In this document: positions 15,559 to 23,641 of the stretch, piece by piece
Numbering within the stretch: position 1 is the first letter of the stretch
Layout: each line of letters starts with the position of its first letter
Assembly: GCA_937880705.1 (NCBI GenBank)
Contig: CALGRZ010000048.1
Span: forward strand, 1-31,994
Length of the DNA: 31,994 bases
From: an uncultured Alistipes sp.
Lineage (GTDB): Bacteria; Bacteroidota; Bacteroidia; Bacteroidales; Rikenellaceae
Direction: 5' to 3'
Translations under genes and position numbers: made by a program
The notes under the pieces: generated by a model
The model's input: the letters and a program-made list of their open reading frames with translations, nothing else
Database searches by the model: none
Told to the model about the DNA's origin: nothing

Positions 15559-16686
15559 CGAGCTGTACAGCTCCTCGATTCTATCGCACATCGCACCCCA
15601 CGAAAAGCGGGTGCGCTCCACGGCCATGTTCTGCGCGAAGCGGGTAAGGTTATCACCCTCATAGATACGCTCCAACGCATCGCGAATACCATCCACGGTA
15701 GGCTCTGCGACGTAGCCCACACGGTCGTCGGGCACAATCTCCGCGAGGCCACCCACACGGGTAACGATCACCGGAGTGCAAAAATTATAGCATATCTGCG
15801 TCACACCGCTCTGCGTAGCACTCTTATAGGGCAACACTACGCAGTCAACGGCCGAGAAGTAGTTCTTCACATCGGCATCGGCGACAAAGAAATCATGCAG
15901 TATGACATCATCCGTAAGTCCCAGACGCTCAATCTGCGAGATATACTTCTCGCGCGAGGCGTAGAACTCACCCGCAACGATAAGTTTATGGCCCTCACGG
16001 CGGAAGCCCGCCCACGCATCCAGCAGCGTATCGAGCCCCTTATAGTCGCGTATAAGGCCGAAGAACATGGCGTAGCGCAACGCAGGGTCAAGACCCAACC
16101 GACGGCACGCCTCCTCGCGGTCGACACGCTCACCGAAGTGCTCAAACATAGGATGGGGCGAGAAGAGTGCAGGGGCCGACGTATAACGCTTCAGCTCGCC
16201 ATGCACCTGCTCCGACATATATATAAAGCCATCTACCGAGCCGAGGAAGTAGCGGTTAAACACCCTATCGGTCAAATGGTGCTCATGCGGCTCGACATTG
16301 TCTATCTGGCAAATGACCCTCGTCTGGGGGTTACGCCTTGCAAGGCGTGCTATCGTACCAAAACATGGAGCCATAAAGGGTGTCCAATACTTCATCAAGA
16401 CGATGTCATAATGGCCACGGCACAACTCTCGGCCTACCCTCCACCACGACAGAGGATTGATGGTCGACACCGTGCGACGAATATTCAGATCGGCAGGTGG
16501 CGGCGTGGCTACCGTCTGGCTCTTACCCGGGAAGAGCAGCTTGGGATATTGCAGCGTAAAGGTGTGGATGTGGACCGTGTAGCCACGCGACTGATACTCA
16601 CGCGACATGGTCTCCATGATCGAGGCAAGTCCGCCACGATAGGGATGCGCAGGGCCAACAACAGCTATCTTCAACGCTCTGTCCAT
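15547..16686 (-). CDS. Glycosyltransferase family 4 (GT-B)
   Basis: A 379-aa GT-B glycosyltransferase acting at the cytoplasmic face, likely in surface glycan or glycolipid synthesis; donor and acceptor are unknown. The N-terminal Rossmann domain opens with KIAVVGPAHPYRGGLASIMETM, where the PYRGG glycine loop contacts the acceptor or donor. The C-terminal donor domain has YAMFFGLIRDYKGLDTLLDAW, LIVAGEFY, and the stretch SATQSGVTQICYNFCTPVIVTRVGGLAEI. That stretch corresponds to the EX7E region but shows Q/I in place of the first acidic residue, a known Bacteroidetes variation. The frame's first start is a TTG at 16689; the ATG at 16686 is used here. It lies 17 bp after the acyl-ACP thioesterase, and the two probably form an operon. 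Confidence 0.9.
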   Translation of the reverse strand: MDRALKIAVVGPAHPYRGGLASIMETMSREYQSRGYTVHIHTFTLQYPKLLFPGKSQTVATPPPADLNIRRTVSTINPLSWWRVGRELCRGHYDIVLMKYWTPFMAPCFGTIARLARRNPQTRVICQIDNVEPHEHHLTDRVFNRYFLGSVDGFIYMSEQVHGELKRYTSAPALFSPHPMFEHFGERVDREEACRRLGLDPALRYAMFFGLIRDYKGLDTLLDAWAGFRREGHKLIVAGEFYASREKYISQIERLGLTDDVILHDFFVADADVKNYFSAVDCVVLPYKSATQSGVTQICYNFCTPVIVTRVGGLAEIVPDDRVGYVAEPTVDGIRDALERIYEGDNLTRFAQNMAVERTRFSWGAMCDRIEELYSSLIK

Positions 16687-16703
16687 CAAGCCAATACTTC
16701 AGA

Positions 16704-17435
16704 TTACTTAAACTCTATCTTCGCGCGACACAGGGTCTTATCCTCGCCCGAGCGTATCTCGAACTGCCACACATCTCCATCGTTTGTAACCACAACATTG
16801 AGGCGTTCGCCATAGCGAGCCTCGGCAATGAAGTTCAGATCTATGCGCAGGCCATTGTTGCCCTCCACACGCTCCAAGGGCAGAGCATCGAAGATAAGGT
16901 CAATATAGCGCAGCGTGTTGACATGGCGATTGAAGTCTATATCGCTGTATACCACGGGGCGCGAGAGCACCACCTCGCCATCAACGGCACGCAGACGTGC
17001 AGGCACTGCGATGGGCGACGGCTCATCGACCATGGCACGCTCGTAGAGATCCTTCAGCAGCGACATATCCACCGCCTGACGGGTCTCCATATTGAGCATA
17101 CACCACTGCGACACACCCTGCGCCAACACCTCCTCGCCACTCTTCAACTTAAAGTTACGGGTAGAGGAGAGGCGGTTAAACTCATTAACCCATGTATCAA
17201 CCACGATCTGCTCATACTGCTTCGGCTGGCGATAGACCTCGACGCCGAGGCGCGACAGCACCCAGGTGAACGACTGCCCCTGAAGAGCATCGACACCAAA
17301 GCCTTTGTTGTGAGCATCGACACCTGCGACATTGAGCATATAGTTGATCACCGCAGCAACCGAGGCGCGGAGTGTAAAATCCACATCCTGCGGCTCTACA
17401 CGATGGGGGTATGATGTAATTTCTGCCATAACCAT
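16704..17435 (-). CDS. Acyl-ACP thioesterase family protein
   Basis: A 243-aa double-hotdog protein of the FatA/FatB-like acyl-ACP thioesterase family, hydrolysing acyl-ACP to free fatty acid in the cytoplasm. The N-terminal hotdog (about 10-130) has DFTLRASVAAVINYMLNVAG and QSFTWVLSRLGVEVYRQP, the usual long helix and WVLSR motif. The second hotdog carries YSDIDFNRHVNTLRYIDL (163-180), the conserved DxNxHVNNxxYxxW-like segment with H171 and N173. Two in-frame ATGs (17435 and 17429) are possible; the first is used. A -7 box TATCTTTG lies 14 bp upstream, so the leader is very short. The gene is divergent from the M16 peptidase, with which it shares a 14-bp promoter sequence in mirror image. 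Confidence 0.88.
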   Translation of the reverse strand: MVMAEITSYPHRVEPQDVDFTLRASVAAVINYMLNVAGVDAHNKGFGVDALQGQSFTWVLSRLGVEVYRQPKQYEQIVVDTWVNEFNRLSSTRNFKLKSGEEVLAQGVSQWCMLNMETRQAVDMSLLKDLYERAMVDEPSPIAVPARLRAVDGEVVLSRPVVYSDIDFNRHVNTLRYIDLIFDALPLERVEGNNGLRIDLNFIAEARYGERLNVVVTNDGDVWQFEIRSGEDKTLCRAKIEFK

Positions 17436-17449
17436 TAATTTATTTCAAG

Positions 17450-17457
17450 CAAAGATA
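17450..17457 (-). promoter_or_regulatory. -7 box (TATCTTTG) of the thioesterase-GT4 operon
   Basis: TATCTTTG on the minus strand, continuing CTTGAA, lies 14 bp before the first ATG. The same TATCTTTGCTTGAA occurs on the plus strand at 17574-17587 for the divergent peptidase gene. Confidence 0.55.
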
Positions 17458-17573
17458 CAAATTATAAAATAATTATCGCCCTTCATCGTTATTTTATTGT
17501 GTCGCGAGCAGATAAAATACACAACGATATTAATATTTTTAGCAACAAATGGTGGTATTTAAGCAAAAAATAT

Positions 17574-17581
17574 TATCTTTG
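17574..17581 (+). promoter_or_regulatory. -7 box (TATCTTTG) of the M16 peptidase gene
   Basis: TATCTTTG fits TAnnTTTG, giving a leader of about 68 nt to the start codon at 17654. A -33 TTTG is not obvious. Its flank CTTGAA is shared with the divergent promoter. Confidence 0.55.
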
Positions 17582-17653
17582 CTTGAATAATTAGCCAAAA
17601 GGCGATGGGTTAAGACTAAACAATTCATATAAATACTTTATTTACAAACTACT

Positions 17654-20476
17654 ATGAAAAAATTCTTATTCGCATTCGTAGCACTCTTCATTGGTGTTGC
17701 GAGCCTGTCGGCGCAGGATCCCTATGCACCCCTGCCCGCAGATCCGGCAGTGCGTGTAGGTAAGCTCGACAACGGCTTGACCTACTACATTCGCCACAAC
17801 GACAAGCCCAAGGGCCAGGCCAGCTTCTACATCTACCACGACGTAGGTGCTATCCAGGAGGAGGACGACCAGCAGGGCTTGGCTCACTTCCTCGAGCACA
17901 TGGCCTTCAACGGCACGAAGAATCTGCCCGGTAAGGAGATGATCAACTATCTGGAGACTGTCGGTGTACAGTTTGGCTACAACCTCAACGCCTTCACCTC
18001 ATGGGACTGCACCGAGTATATGATTAAGGATGTGCCCGTGCGCGAGGGTACTGTCGACACAGCCATGCTCATTCTGCACGACTGGTCACAGTTCATCGCA
18101 CTGCGTCCCTCGGAGATCGACTCGGAGCGTGGCGTTATCATGGAGGAGCTTCGCACCCGTGATGGTGCCGGCCTCCGTGCACAGAACGACATGATCAAGA
18201 ACCTCTTCAAGGGCACACTCTACGAGCACCGTAACCTCATCGGCTACCTCGATGGTCTGAAGTCGTTTGACCACACCGCTCTGGAGAACTTCTACAAGAA
18301 GTGGTATCGTCCCGAGTACCAGGCTATCGTTGTTGTTGGTGACATCGACGTTGACTACATCGAGAACAAGCTCAAGGAGCTGATGGTTGACGTTCCCGCA
18401 TCGCCCGCCGACGCAGCACAGAAGGCCGTGATCATGGTTCCCGCAACCGAGGAGCCCATCATCTCGGTATTCTCTGATCGTGAGCTTACGCAGTCAAGCG
18501 TAATGATGTTTGCCCGCCGCGATGCTATGCCCAAGCAGCTTAAGGGTAGCATCGTAGGTTACTCTACCGACCTTATCATGAGCTTCGTTGGTCAGATGAT
18601 GAACGCCCGCTTCGAGGAGCTGTCACAGAAGGCAGACGCCCCCATCTTGGGTGGTGGCATGTCGGAGGGCAGCATCGGCATCTGCCCCACTATGGAGACT
18701 ACCATGTTCTCGGCTACGGCACACGAGGGTCGCATCCTCGATGCCTTCCGTTGCATCTACACCGAGATGGAGCGCATGCGTCGTCACGGCTTCACCGCAG
18801 GTGAGTTCGAGCGCGCACAGCAGGAGATCCTGCGCTGGGCCGAGCGTCAGTACACCAACCGCAACGACGTGAAGAACGACGAGTACGCACAGCGTTACCT
18901 GGACAACTATGCAAAGGGTACCACAATGATGGATGCCGAGACCGAGTGGATGATTGATCAGCAGCTCATTCAGAACCTCACCGTGAACGACATCAACCAG
19001 GCATACCTCGCAATGGTACAGCCCAACAAGAACCTCGTGATCTTGGCTCGCACCCCCGAGAAGGAGGGTCTGGCTATCCCCACCGAGGCAGAGCTTAAGG
19101 CCGTTATCGCAGAGGTAGAGGCTGCCGAGATCGCTCCCTACGCCGATACTACCGTTAAGGAGCCTCTGATTGGCAAGGATGTTAAGCTCAAGGGTTCGAA
19201 GGTTGTAGCTACCGCCACCAACGAGTCACTTGGCTATACCGAGTGGACACTGAAGAACGGCATCAAGGTCGTTGTACGCCCCTCAACCCTCAAGGCTGAC
19301 GAGGTGCAGATTGCAGCTCTGGCAAAGGGTGGTAAGTCAATGCTCTCGAACGAGGACTTCTTCCACGGTGACTTCCTCGGCATGGTTATGCAGCAGTCGG
19401 GTATCTCGAAGTTCTCGGCTACCGAGCTCAGCAAGCAGCTGTCGGGTAAGTCGGCATTTGCCAGCGTAGGCATCGCCGAGTATGAGCACGCCGTAAATGC
19501 AGGTGGCTCACCCAAGGATATCGAGACTATCCTGCAGCTGATGTACCTCAACTTCACCGCTCCTCGCTTCGACCAGACCGACCTGGACAATATGAAGAAG
19601 ATGTATGTTCCCTACTTCAAGAATATGGAGGTTGACCCCGGCTACATCGTAGGTAAGGAGTACATCAAGACTCTCTACGGCAACAATCCTCGCCGTCAGA
19701 TTACATCTGCCGAGCAGATCGAGTCGATCAACATCCCCACTCTGGAGAGGGTTCACAGCGCACTCTACAGCTATGCTGACGACTTCCGCTTCGTGATCGT
19801 AGGTAATGTCAACCTCGACGAGTTGAAGCCCCTGGTTGAGAAGTATATCGGCTCACTGCCCACCTCGAAGAAGGTTGAGTATGCAGTGGTTGACGATGGT
19901 GTTCGCACCGCAAAGGGCGAGGTTACCAACGACTTCAAGGCCGCTATGCAGCAGCCCAAGGTATCGGTTTACATGACCTACACCGGTGAGATGGAGTACA
20001 ACGCCAAGAACCGCATGGTTATGGATCTGTTGAGCCGTGCTCTCGACTCACGCTACCTCGTATCTATCCGCGAGGAGAAGGGCGGCACCTACGGCGTGCA
20101 GGTACAGGGCGGCATGGAGGAGCACCCCACCGAGACCTACAGCATGCTCATCGTATTCGACACCAACGAGCAGCTGGCTGACGAGCTTATCGACATCTGC
20201 GTAGCAGAGATCGAGAAGATCGCCAAGGAGGGTCCTTTGGCCGAGGATATCGCCAAGTCAAAGGAGTTCTTGCAGAAGAACTACAGCAATGTTTTGGAGA
20301 ACAACAGCGGCTGGATGTCTGCCATCAACCGCTGGTATGACGAGGGCTACAACTACAAGGAGGAGTACCTCGGCATCCTGGAGTCTGTAACTCTTGACGA
20401 TGTTAAGGCTATGGCCCAGAAGCTCCTGAACGACAACAACAAGACTCTGGTTGTGATGCGCCCCGAGGCACAGTAA
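17654..20476 (+). CDS. M16 family (pitrilysin-like) zinc metallopeptidase, exported
   Basis: A 940-aa periplasmic zinc peptidase made of tandem M16 halves. A signal peptide (MKKFLFAFVALFIGVASLSA) precedes QDPYAPLPADPAVRVGKLDNGLTYYI. The catalytic inverse zinc motif is HFLEH (78-82), with the distal zinc-ligand glutamate in SERGVIMEE (about 158). The second half, from about residue 510 (YTEWTLKNGIKVVV), lacks HxxEH but carries the substrate-binding R/Y region SIREEKGGTYGVQVQGG. That is the usual active/inactive pairing within one chain. Such proteins degrade peptides exported to, or imported into, the periplasm. Codon use is strongly biased, suggesting high expression. Monocistronic, with its own promoter and a 14-bp terminator stem. 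Confidence 0.95.
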   Translation: MKKFLFAFVALFIGVASLSAQDPYAPLPADPAVRVGKLDNGLTYYIRHNDKPKGQASFYIYHDVGAIQEEDDQQGLAHFLEHMAFNGTKNLPGKEMINYLETVGVQFGYNLNAFTSWDCTEYMIKDVPVREGTVDTAMLILHDWSQFIALRPSEIDSERGVIMEELRTRDGAGLRAQNDMIKNLFKGTLYEHRNLIGYLDGLKSFDHTALENFYKKWYRPEYQAIVVVGDIDVDYIENKLKELMVDVPASPADAAQKAVIMVPATEEPIISVFSDRELTQSSVMMFARRDAMPKQLKGSIVGYSTDLIMSFVGQMMNARFEELSQKADAPILGGGMSEGSIGICPTMETTMFSATAHEGRILDAFRCIYTEMERMRRHGFTAGEFERAQQEILRWAERQYTNRNDVKNDEYAQRYLDNYAKGTTMMDAETEWMIDQQLIQNLTVNDINQAYLAMVQPNKNLVILARTPEKEGLAIPTEAELKAVIAEVEAAEIAPYADTTVKEPLIGKDVKLKGSKVVATATNESLGYTEWTLKNGIKVVVRPSTLKADEVQIAALAKGGKSMLSNEDFFHGDFLGMVMQQSGISKFSATELSKQLSGKSAFASVGIAEYEHAVNAGGSPKDIETILQLMYLNFTAPRFDQTDLDNMKKMYVPYFKNMEVDPGYIVGKEYIKTLYGNNPRRQITSAEQIESINIPTLERVHSALYSYADDFRFVIVGNVNLDELKPLVEKYIGSLPTSKKVEYAVVDDGVRTAKGEVTNDFKAAMQQPKVSVYMTYTGEMEYNAKNRMVMDLLSRALDSRYLVSIREEKGGTYGVQVQGGMEEHPTETYSMLIVFDTNEQLADELIDICVAEIEKIAKEGPLAEDIAKSKEFLQKNYSNVLENNSGWMSAINRWYDEGYNYKEEYLGILESVTLDDVKAMAQKLLNDNNKTLVVMRPEAQ

Positions 20477-20494
20477 TCGACCGGATAAAGTGAT

Positions 20495-20533
20495 AGAGGC
20501 CCGATACCACACGGTATCGGGCCTCTGATTTTT
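20495..20533 (+). terminator. Terminator of the M16 peptidase gene
   Basis: A 14-bp stem, AGAGGCCCGATACC (20495-20508) with GGTATCGGGCCTCT (20513-20526), and a 4-nt ACAC loop, followed by GATTTTT. It starts 19 nt after the stop codon. The remaining bases up to 20616 contain nothing recognisable. Confidence 0.88.
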
Positions 20534-20616
20534 GCATCATAACCTGCATCATTACCCCATTTTCAAGGTATATCAATGATTAGGATGATGCCGCAAGCAG
20601 ACCTCGTCGAGCGGAA

Positions 20617-22257
20617 CTACTTAAGTATCTTCTTCATTGTCTCGTTTACGATCTTGCGTGTAGCCGTCGTTGTGGCCGTCTGTGCCGCCTTGCCGAGTAT
20701 CGACTTCGAGCTACTCTTCTTTGAGCCTCCCGTGAGCGACTTGGCAAACGACGTTCCGAGGCTACGCACAAAACTTGTCGCCGCAGCACCCAGCAACGTA
20801 CCCAGCAGACCACGTCCTACGCCACTACGCTGACGCTTGGCCTCGGCCTTCTCCTCCAAAGCCTTGCGCTTGGCCTCCTCCTCGGCAGCTGCTGCGGCCT
20901 CGGCCTCTCGCTGCTCGGCAGCGCACTTATCGGTAAGCACCTCGTAGGCACTGATGCGATCAACGGCAGCATCGTAGGCGCGAATACCCACAGGTGCCGA
21001 GTTCATCAACGCCCTACGCTCGTCATCCGTGATAGCACCTATCTGACTCAACGGAAAGAGTATCTTGGCGCGCTCAACCATCGAAGGGGCACCCTTCTGA
21101 TCGAGCAACGATACCAACGCCTCACCCGTGCCAAGCTCCATGATGGCATCCTCGGTCTTAAACGAGGGGTTGGCACGGAAGGTCTCGGCAGCAGCACGCA
21201 CAGCCTTCTGATCCTTGGGCGTGAAGGCTCTGAGGGCATGCTGTATGCGGTTACCGAGCTGGCCGAGTATCTCCTCGGGGATGTCAGTAGGCGACTGCGT
21301 GACGAAGTAGACACCCACACCCTTGGAGCGTATCAGACGGACCACCTGCTCGATCTTATCCACCAACGCCTTGGAGGTGCCATCAAATAGCATGTGTGCC
21401 TCGTCGAAGAAGAACACCAACTTCGGGAGCTCTGCATCGCCCACCTCGGGCAGATTTTCGTAGAGCTCCGAGAGCAACCACAACAGGAATGTTGAGTAGA
21501 GCTTGGGGTTGAGCATCAGCCTATCTGCTGCCAACACATTCATCACACCACGACCACCCTCACAGGCGATGAGGTCGAGGATATTGAATGCCGGCTCTCC
21601 GAAGAACTTGTCACCGCCCTCGCTCTCGATGGCCAGCAACGAACGCTGGATAGCTCCGATCGAGGCCGCAGAGATGTTTCCATACTCCGTGGTGTACTGC
21701 TTCGAGTTCTTGGCAACGTAGTCGAGCATCAGGCGCAGATCCTTAAGGTCGATAAGCAGCAGGTTGTTGTCGTCGGCGATGCGGAAGACGATGTTGAGCA
21801 CACCGCACTGCGTCTCGTTGAGCTGCATCAGACGTCCCAACAGCTGCGGGCCCATCTCGCTCACGGTGGTACGCATGGCGTGGCCACGCTCACCAAAGAC
21901 ATCAAAGACTCTCACGGGACACCCCGCAAACTGCGGATCGGCAATGCCGAACTCTGCACATCGCTTCTCGATAAAGCTGTTCATAGCCCCTCTTTGGCTT
22001 ATTCCCGAGAGGTCGCCCTTCATATCTGCCATAAAGCATGGCACGCCGGCCTGCGAAAAGGTCTCGGCCAACACCTGCAAGGTAACGGTCTTACCCGTAC
22101 CCGTAGCACCGGCTATAAGGCCATGGCGATTAGCCATGCTGCCCTCAATGGCTAATGGGCCATTGGCACAGTGAGCCACATATAATCTCTTATCCGAGGT
22201 ATACATATATCTTAATCGTTTATAGTACTTTATCTGTGCTACCTCGCGGGTAGCCAT
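20617..22257 (-). CDS. HerA-like / DUF853 (YjgR-type) P-loop ATPase
   Basis: A 546-aa cytoplasmic ATPase of the HerA-FtsK group, DUF853/YjgR branch. Walker A is GATGTGKT (50-57) after SMANRHGLIAG, Walker B is LVFFFDEAH (280-288), and sensor-like VYFVTQSPTDIPEEILGQLGNRIQHALR follows. The C-terminal part (about 435-546) is an Ala/Glu/Lys-rich coiled segment, then a Gly-rich and Ser/Lys-rich tail (GRGLLGTLLGAAATSFVRSL). Family members resemble DNA-translocating ATPases, but the physiological role of YjgR is unsettled. An alternative start is the ATG encoding M18 (MYTSDKRLYVAHC), which aligns better with the shorter N terminus of YjgR. The gene begins 20 bp after the terminator of the kinase unit, with no clear promoter between. 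Confidence 0.9.
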   Translation of the reverse strand: MATREVAQIKYYKRLRYMYTSDKRLYVAHCANGPLAIEGSMANRHGLIAGATGTGKTVTLQVLAETFSQAGVPCFMADMKGDLSGISQRGAMNSFIEKRCAEFGIADPQFAGCPVRVFDVFGERGHAMRTTVSEMGPQLLGRLMQLNETQCGVLNIVFRIADDNNLLLIDLKDLRLMLDYVAKNSKQYTTEYGNISAASIGAIQRSLLAIESEGGDKFFGEPAFNILDLIACEGGRGVMNVLAADRLMLNPKLYSTFLLWLLSELYENLPEVGDAELPKLVFFFDEAHMLFDGTSKALVDKIEQVVRLIRSKGVGVYFVTQSPTDIPEEILGQLGNRIQHALRAFTPKDQKAVRAAAETFRANPSFKTEDAIMELGTGEALVSLLDQKGAPSMVERAKILFPLSQIGAITDDERRALMNSAPVGIRAYDAAVDRISAYEVLTDKCAAEQREAEAAAAAEEEAKRKALEEKAEAKRQRSGVGRGLLGTLLGAAATSFVRSLGTSFAKSLTGGSKKSSSKSILGKAAQTATTTATRKIVNETMKKILK

Positions 22258-22277
22258 TGTAACTCTAAGTCAACGGT

Positions 22278-22313
22278 AAAAAAATGCAGGAGGCCACAAC
22301 AAGCATCCTGCAT
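22278..22313 (-). terminator. Terminator of the kinase/small-protein unit
   Basis: On the minus strand ATGCAGGA (22306-22313) pairs with TCCTGCAT (22284-22291) around a 14-nt loop and runs into seven T (complement of 22278-22284). It lies 38 nt after the small gene's stop. Confidence 0.75.
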
Positions 22314-22351
22314 AAATCTCAAAACGGTTGCGGCTGATCGGCAAGCGGTGC

Positions 22352-22513
22352 CTACTGGCGCAACTCATCGGGGGTGAGGCGCACCACCTCACCATCGCGC
22401 ATCACCACCAAGTCACCATTATCCCTGCGTGTACGCTCAATCAAACGACGCTGTGCCAACAAGATACCGGCATCGATGCGCTCTTGTAGTTCTCTTATCT
22501 CAAACTCACTCAT
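22352..22513 (-). CDS. Small 53-aa protein overlapping the zeta-toxin-like gene (candidate partner)
   Basis: A short gene read directly from the minus strand: ATG at 22513, TAG at 22352-22354, 53 residues. It begins MSEFEIRELQERIDAGILLA, continues with QRRLIERTRRDNG, and ends EVVRLTPDELRQ. It is highly charged, with a predicted N-terminal amphipathic helix (about 3-30) followed by a short strand-like LVVMRDGEVVRL. Its ATG overlaps the kinase stop in ATGAGTGA (8 nt shared), so translational coupling is likely. No Cys, no signal peptide and no HTH are visible, and I recognise no named family. Position and size suggest an antitoxin or accessory partner of the kinase, which is inference. A terminator follows immediately. 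Confidence 0.7.
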   Translation of the reverse strand: MSEFEIRELQERIDAGILLAQRRLIERTRRDNGDLVVMRDGEVVRLTPDELRQ

Positions 22514-23078
22514 AGTTCAAAATCTTATCGTACGATGACTGATCAACAATCTCTTTAATCTCGTCCTTCGAGCCGTATGCGACCTTTCGGACACCCTCGG
22601 CGGTACTGTTATCGTAGATAACCCAGTAGTCGCAGATGGGCATATAGAGTGATGTGAGATTACGCAGCGAGCTGGCATAGCGGCGACAGATAGTGTTCGT
22701 CGGGATGTTGTGACCACCCAGACTCACGCGCTTGGCAACACGTTCGATGGCCTGCTCGGGCGTTGGCAACCAGAAGTAGAGCAACGACACGAAGTAGCCA
22801 CGCTCGTGGGCGCGGTCAACAAACTTTTGGTATGTTTTGGTTGAAAGTGTAGTCTCAAAAGCAAAGTCAACGCCATCCTCCAACAGATCGTTGATACGGC
22901 GCAACATCAGCCTACCCGCCTCGATAGCCATACTATCAGGGTTAAAGGGCGAGAGTCCGCGTGCTATCTCATCGGCATTGACAAACTCGTGACAGTGGAG
23001 CAGCTCCGGCAACATAGTATACGATGCAGTTGTTTTACCTGCACCATTACACCCTGCTATGATATAGAGCTTCTGCAT
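22506..23078 (-). CDS. Zeta-toxin-like P-loop kinase
   Basis: A 190-aa P-loop kinase. Walker A is GCNGAGKT (9-16), then FVNADEIARGLSPF with D36 at the position of the catalytic Asp in zeta toxins, and FAFETTLS (73-79). The lid ERVAKRVSLGGHNIPTNTICRRY (112-134) carries the GGHxIPxxxIxRRY pattern of chromosomal zeta-like kinases. Classical zeta toxins phosphorylate UDP-N-acetylglucosamine; whether this shorter chromosomal form does so is unknown. The frame extends upstream to 23162, but ATG at 23078 starts exactly at the conserved MQKLYIIAG and lies 20 bp after the -7 box. Downstream it overlaps the 53-aa gene by 8 nt. No epsilon-type antitoxin precedes it. Confidence 0.85.
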   Translation of the reverse strand: MQKLYIIAGCNGAGKTTASYTMLPELLHCHEFVNADEIARGLSPFNPDSMAIEAGRLMLRRINDLLEDGVDFAFETTLSTKTYQKFVDRAHERGYFVSLLYFWLPTPEQAIERVAKRVSLGGHNIPTNTICRRYASSLRNLTSLYMPICDYWVIYDNSTAEGVRKVAYGSKDEIKEIVDQSSYDKILNYE

Positions 23079-23098
23079 AATAACATCATTCGCTACCG

Positions 23099-23129
23099 CA
23101 AAGGTAGCAATTTTTATAGAAACAGCAAA
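23099..23129 (-). promoter_or_regulatory. Promoter of the kinase/small-protein unit (TTTG-N19-TACCTTTG)
   Basis: On the minus strand TTTG (23126-23129) and TACCTTTG (23099-23106) are 19 bp apart, a good Bacteroidetes promoter 20 bp before the kinase start. A 16-bp palindrome lies 22 bp further upstream. Confidence 0.75.
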
Positions 23130-23151
23130 CTTTTCAGGGCAAGAATAACCA

Positions 23152-23167
23152 AATAGTTGCAACTATT
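23152..23167. promoter_or_regulatory. 16-bp perfect palindrome upstream of the kinase promoter (candidate operator)
   Basis: AATAGTTGCAACTATT is a perfect palindrome without a loop, so it suits dimeric protein binding better than a terminator. It sits between the small lipoprotein's stop (23190) and the kinase -33 element (23126-23129). Confidence 0.45.
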
Positions 23168-23189
23168 GAACAAAAATACTCCTATTCAG

Positions 23190-23639
23190 CTACATATTCG
23201 AGTAGCTGAACGACTTACCATCCGCAAGTACAACATCCAACTCAACGCCGACACTACCGCTCTCCTGACGTTGAACCATAATGGTGCCACTCTGCAAAGC
23301 CTTGTAGTTCGAGTAGAATACCACCGGGCTCTCGAAGACAAAGTAGTAGTCATCGTTATGGTACATCCTCTCCACATCGATGCTCACACCCTCAAGCTCG
23401 GGGTTGACACCCACAACGGCATAGGTTGACGAGAGATCGCCTTCGCCACGCGCCACAAGGAGCATAACGGCAACAAAGCCCTCATCACTTAGGATGACCT
23501 CGCTGACAGGGTACGGCTCACCATCATAGATAAACTCTCCGTAGCGACTATCGTGCGGCACCTGCTCACGCTCACCACTCTCACACGCCATGGCAAAGGT
23601 CATCAGTGCCATGGCCACAAATATCATCCACCTTCTCAT
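23190..23639 (-). CDS. Small lipoprotein with single copy of a repeated domain
   Basis: A 149-aa exported lipoprotein: MRRWMIFVAMALMTFAMAC with lipobox FAMAC (C19), then an acidic mature part. I recognise no named family. The C-terminal segment YYFVFESPVVFYSNYKALQSG, followed by TIMVQRQESGSVGVELDVVLADGKSFS, matches by eye a segment that occurs twice in the upstream lipoprotein (aromatic-rich strand, ES/ED, G, hydrophobic strands, then DG). It starts 2 bp after that gene's stop, so the two are one operon and presumably work together at the cell surface or periplasmic face. The stop is followed by the kinase palindrome and promoter. Confidence 0.8.
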   Translation of the reverse strand: MRRWMIFVAMALMTFAMACESGEREQVPHDSRYGEFIYDGEPYPVSEVILSDEGFVAVMLLVARGEGDLSSTYAVVGVNPELEGVSIDVERMYHNDDYYFVFESPVVFYSNYKALQSGTIMVQRQESGSVGVELDVVLADGKSFSYSNM

Positions 23640-23641
23640 AT

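Noticed and set aside
23079..23162. 28-residue N-terminal extension of the zeta-like kinase
   Set aside because: The extension crosses the promoter (23099-23129) and palindrome; homologous kinases begin at the MQKLYIIAG segment.
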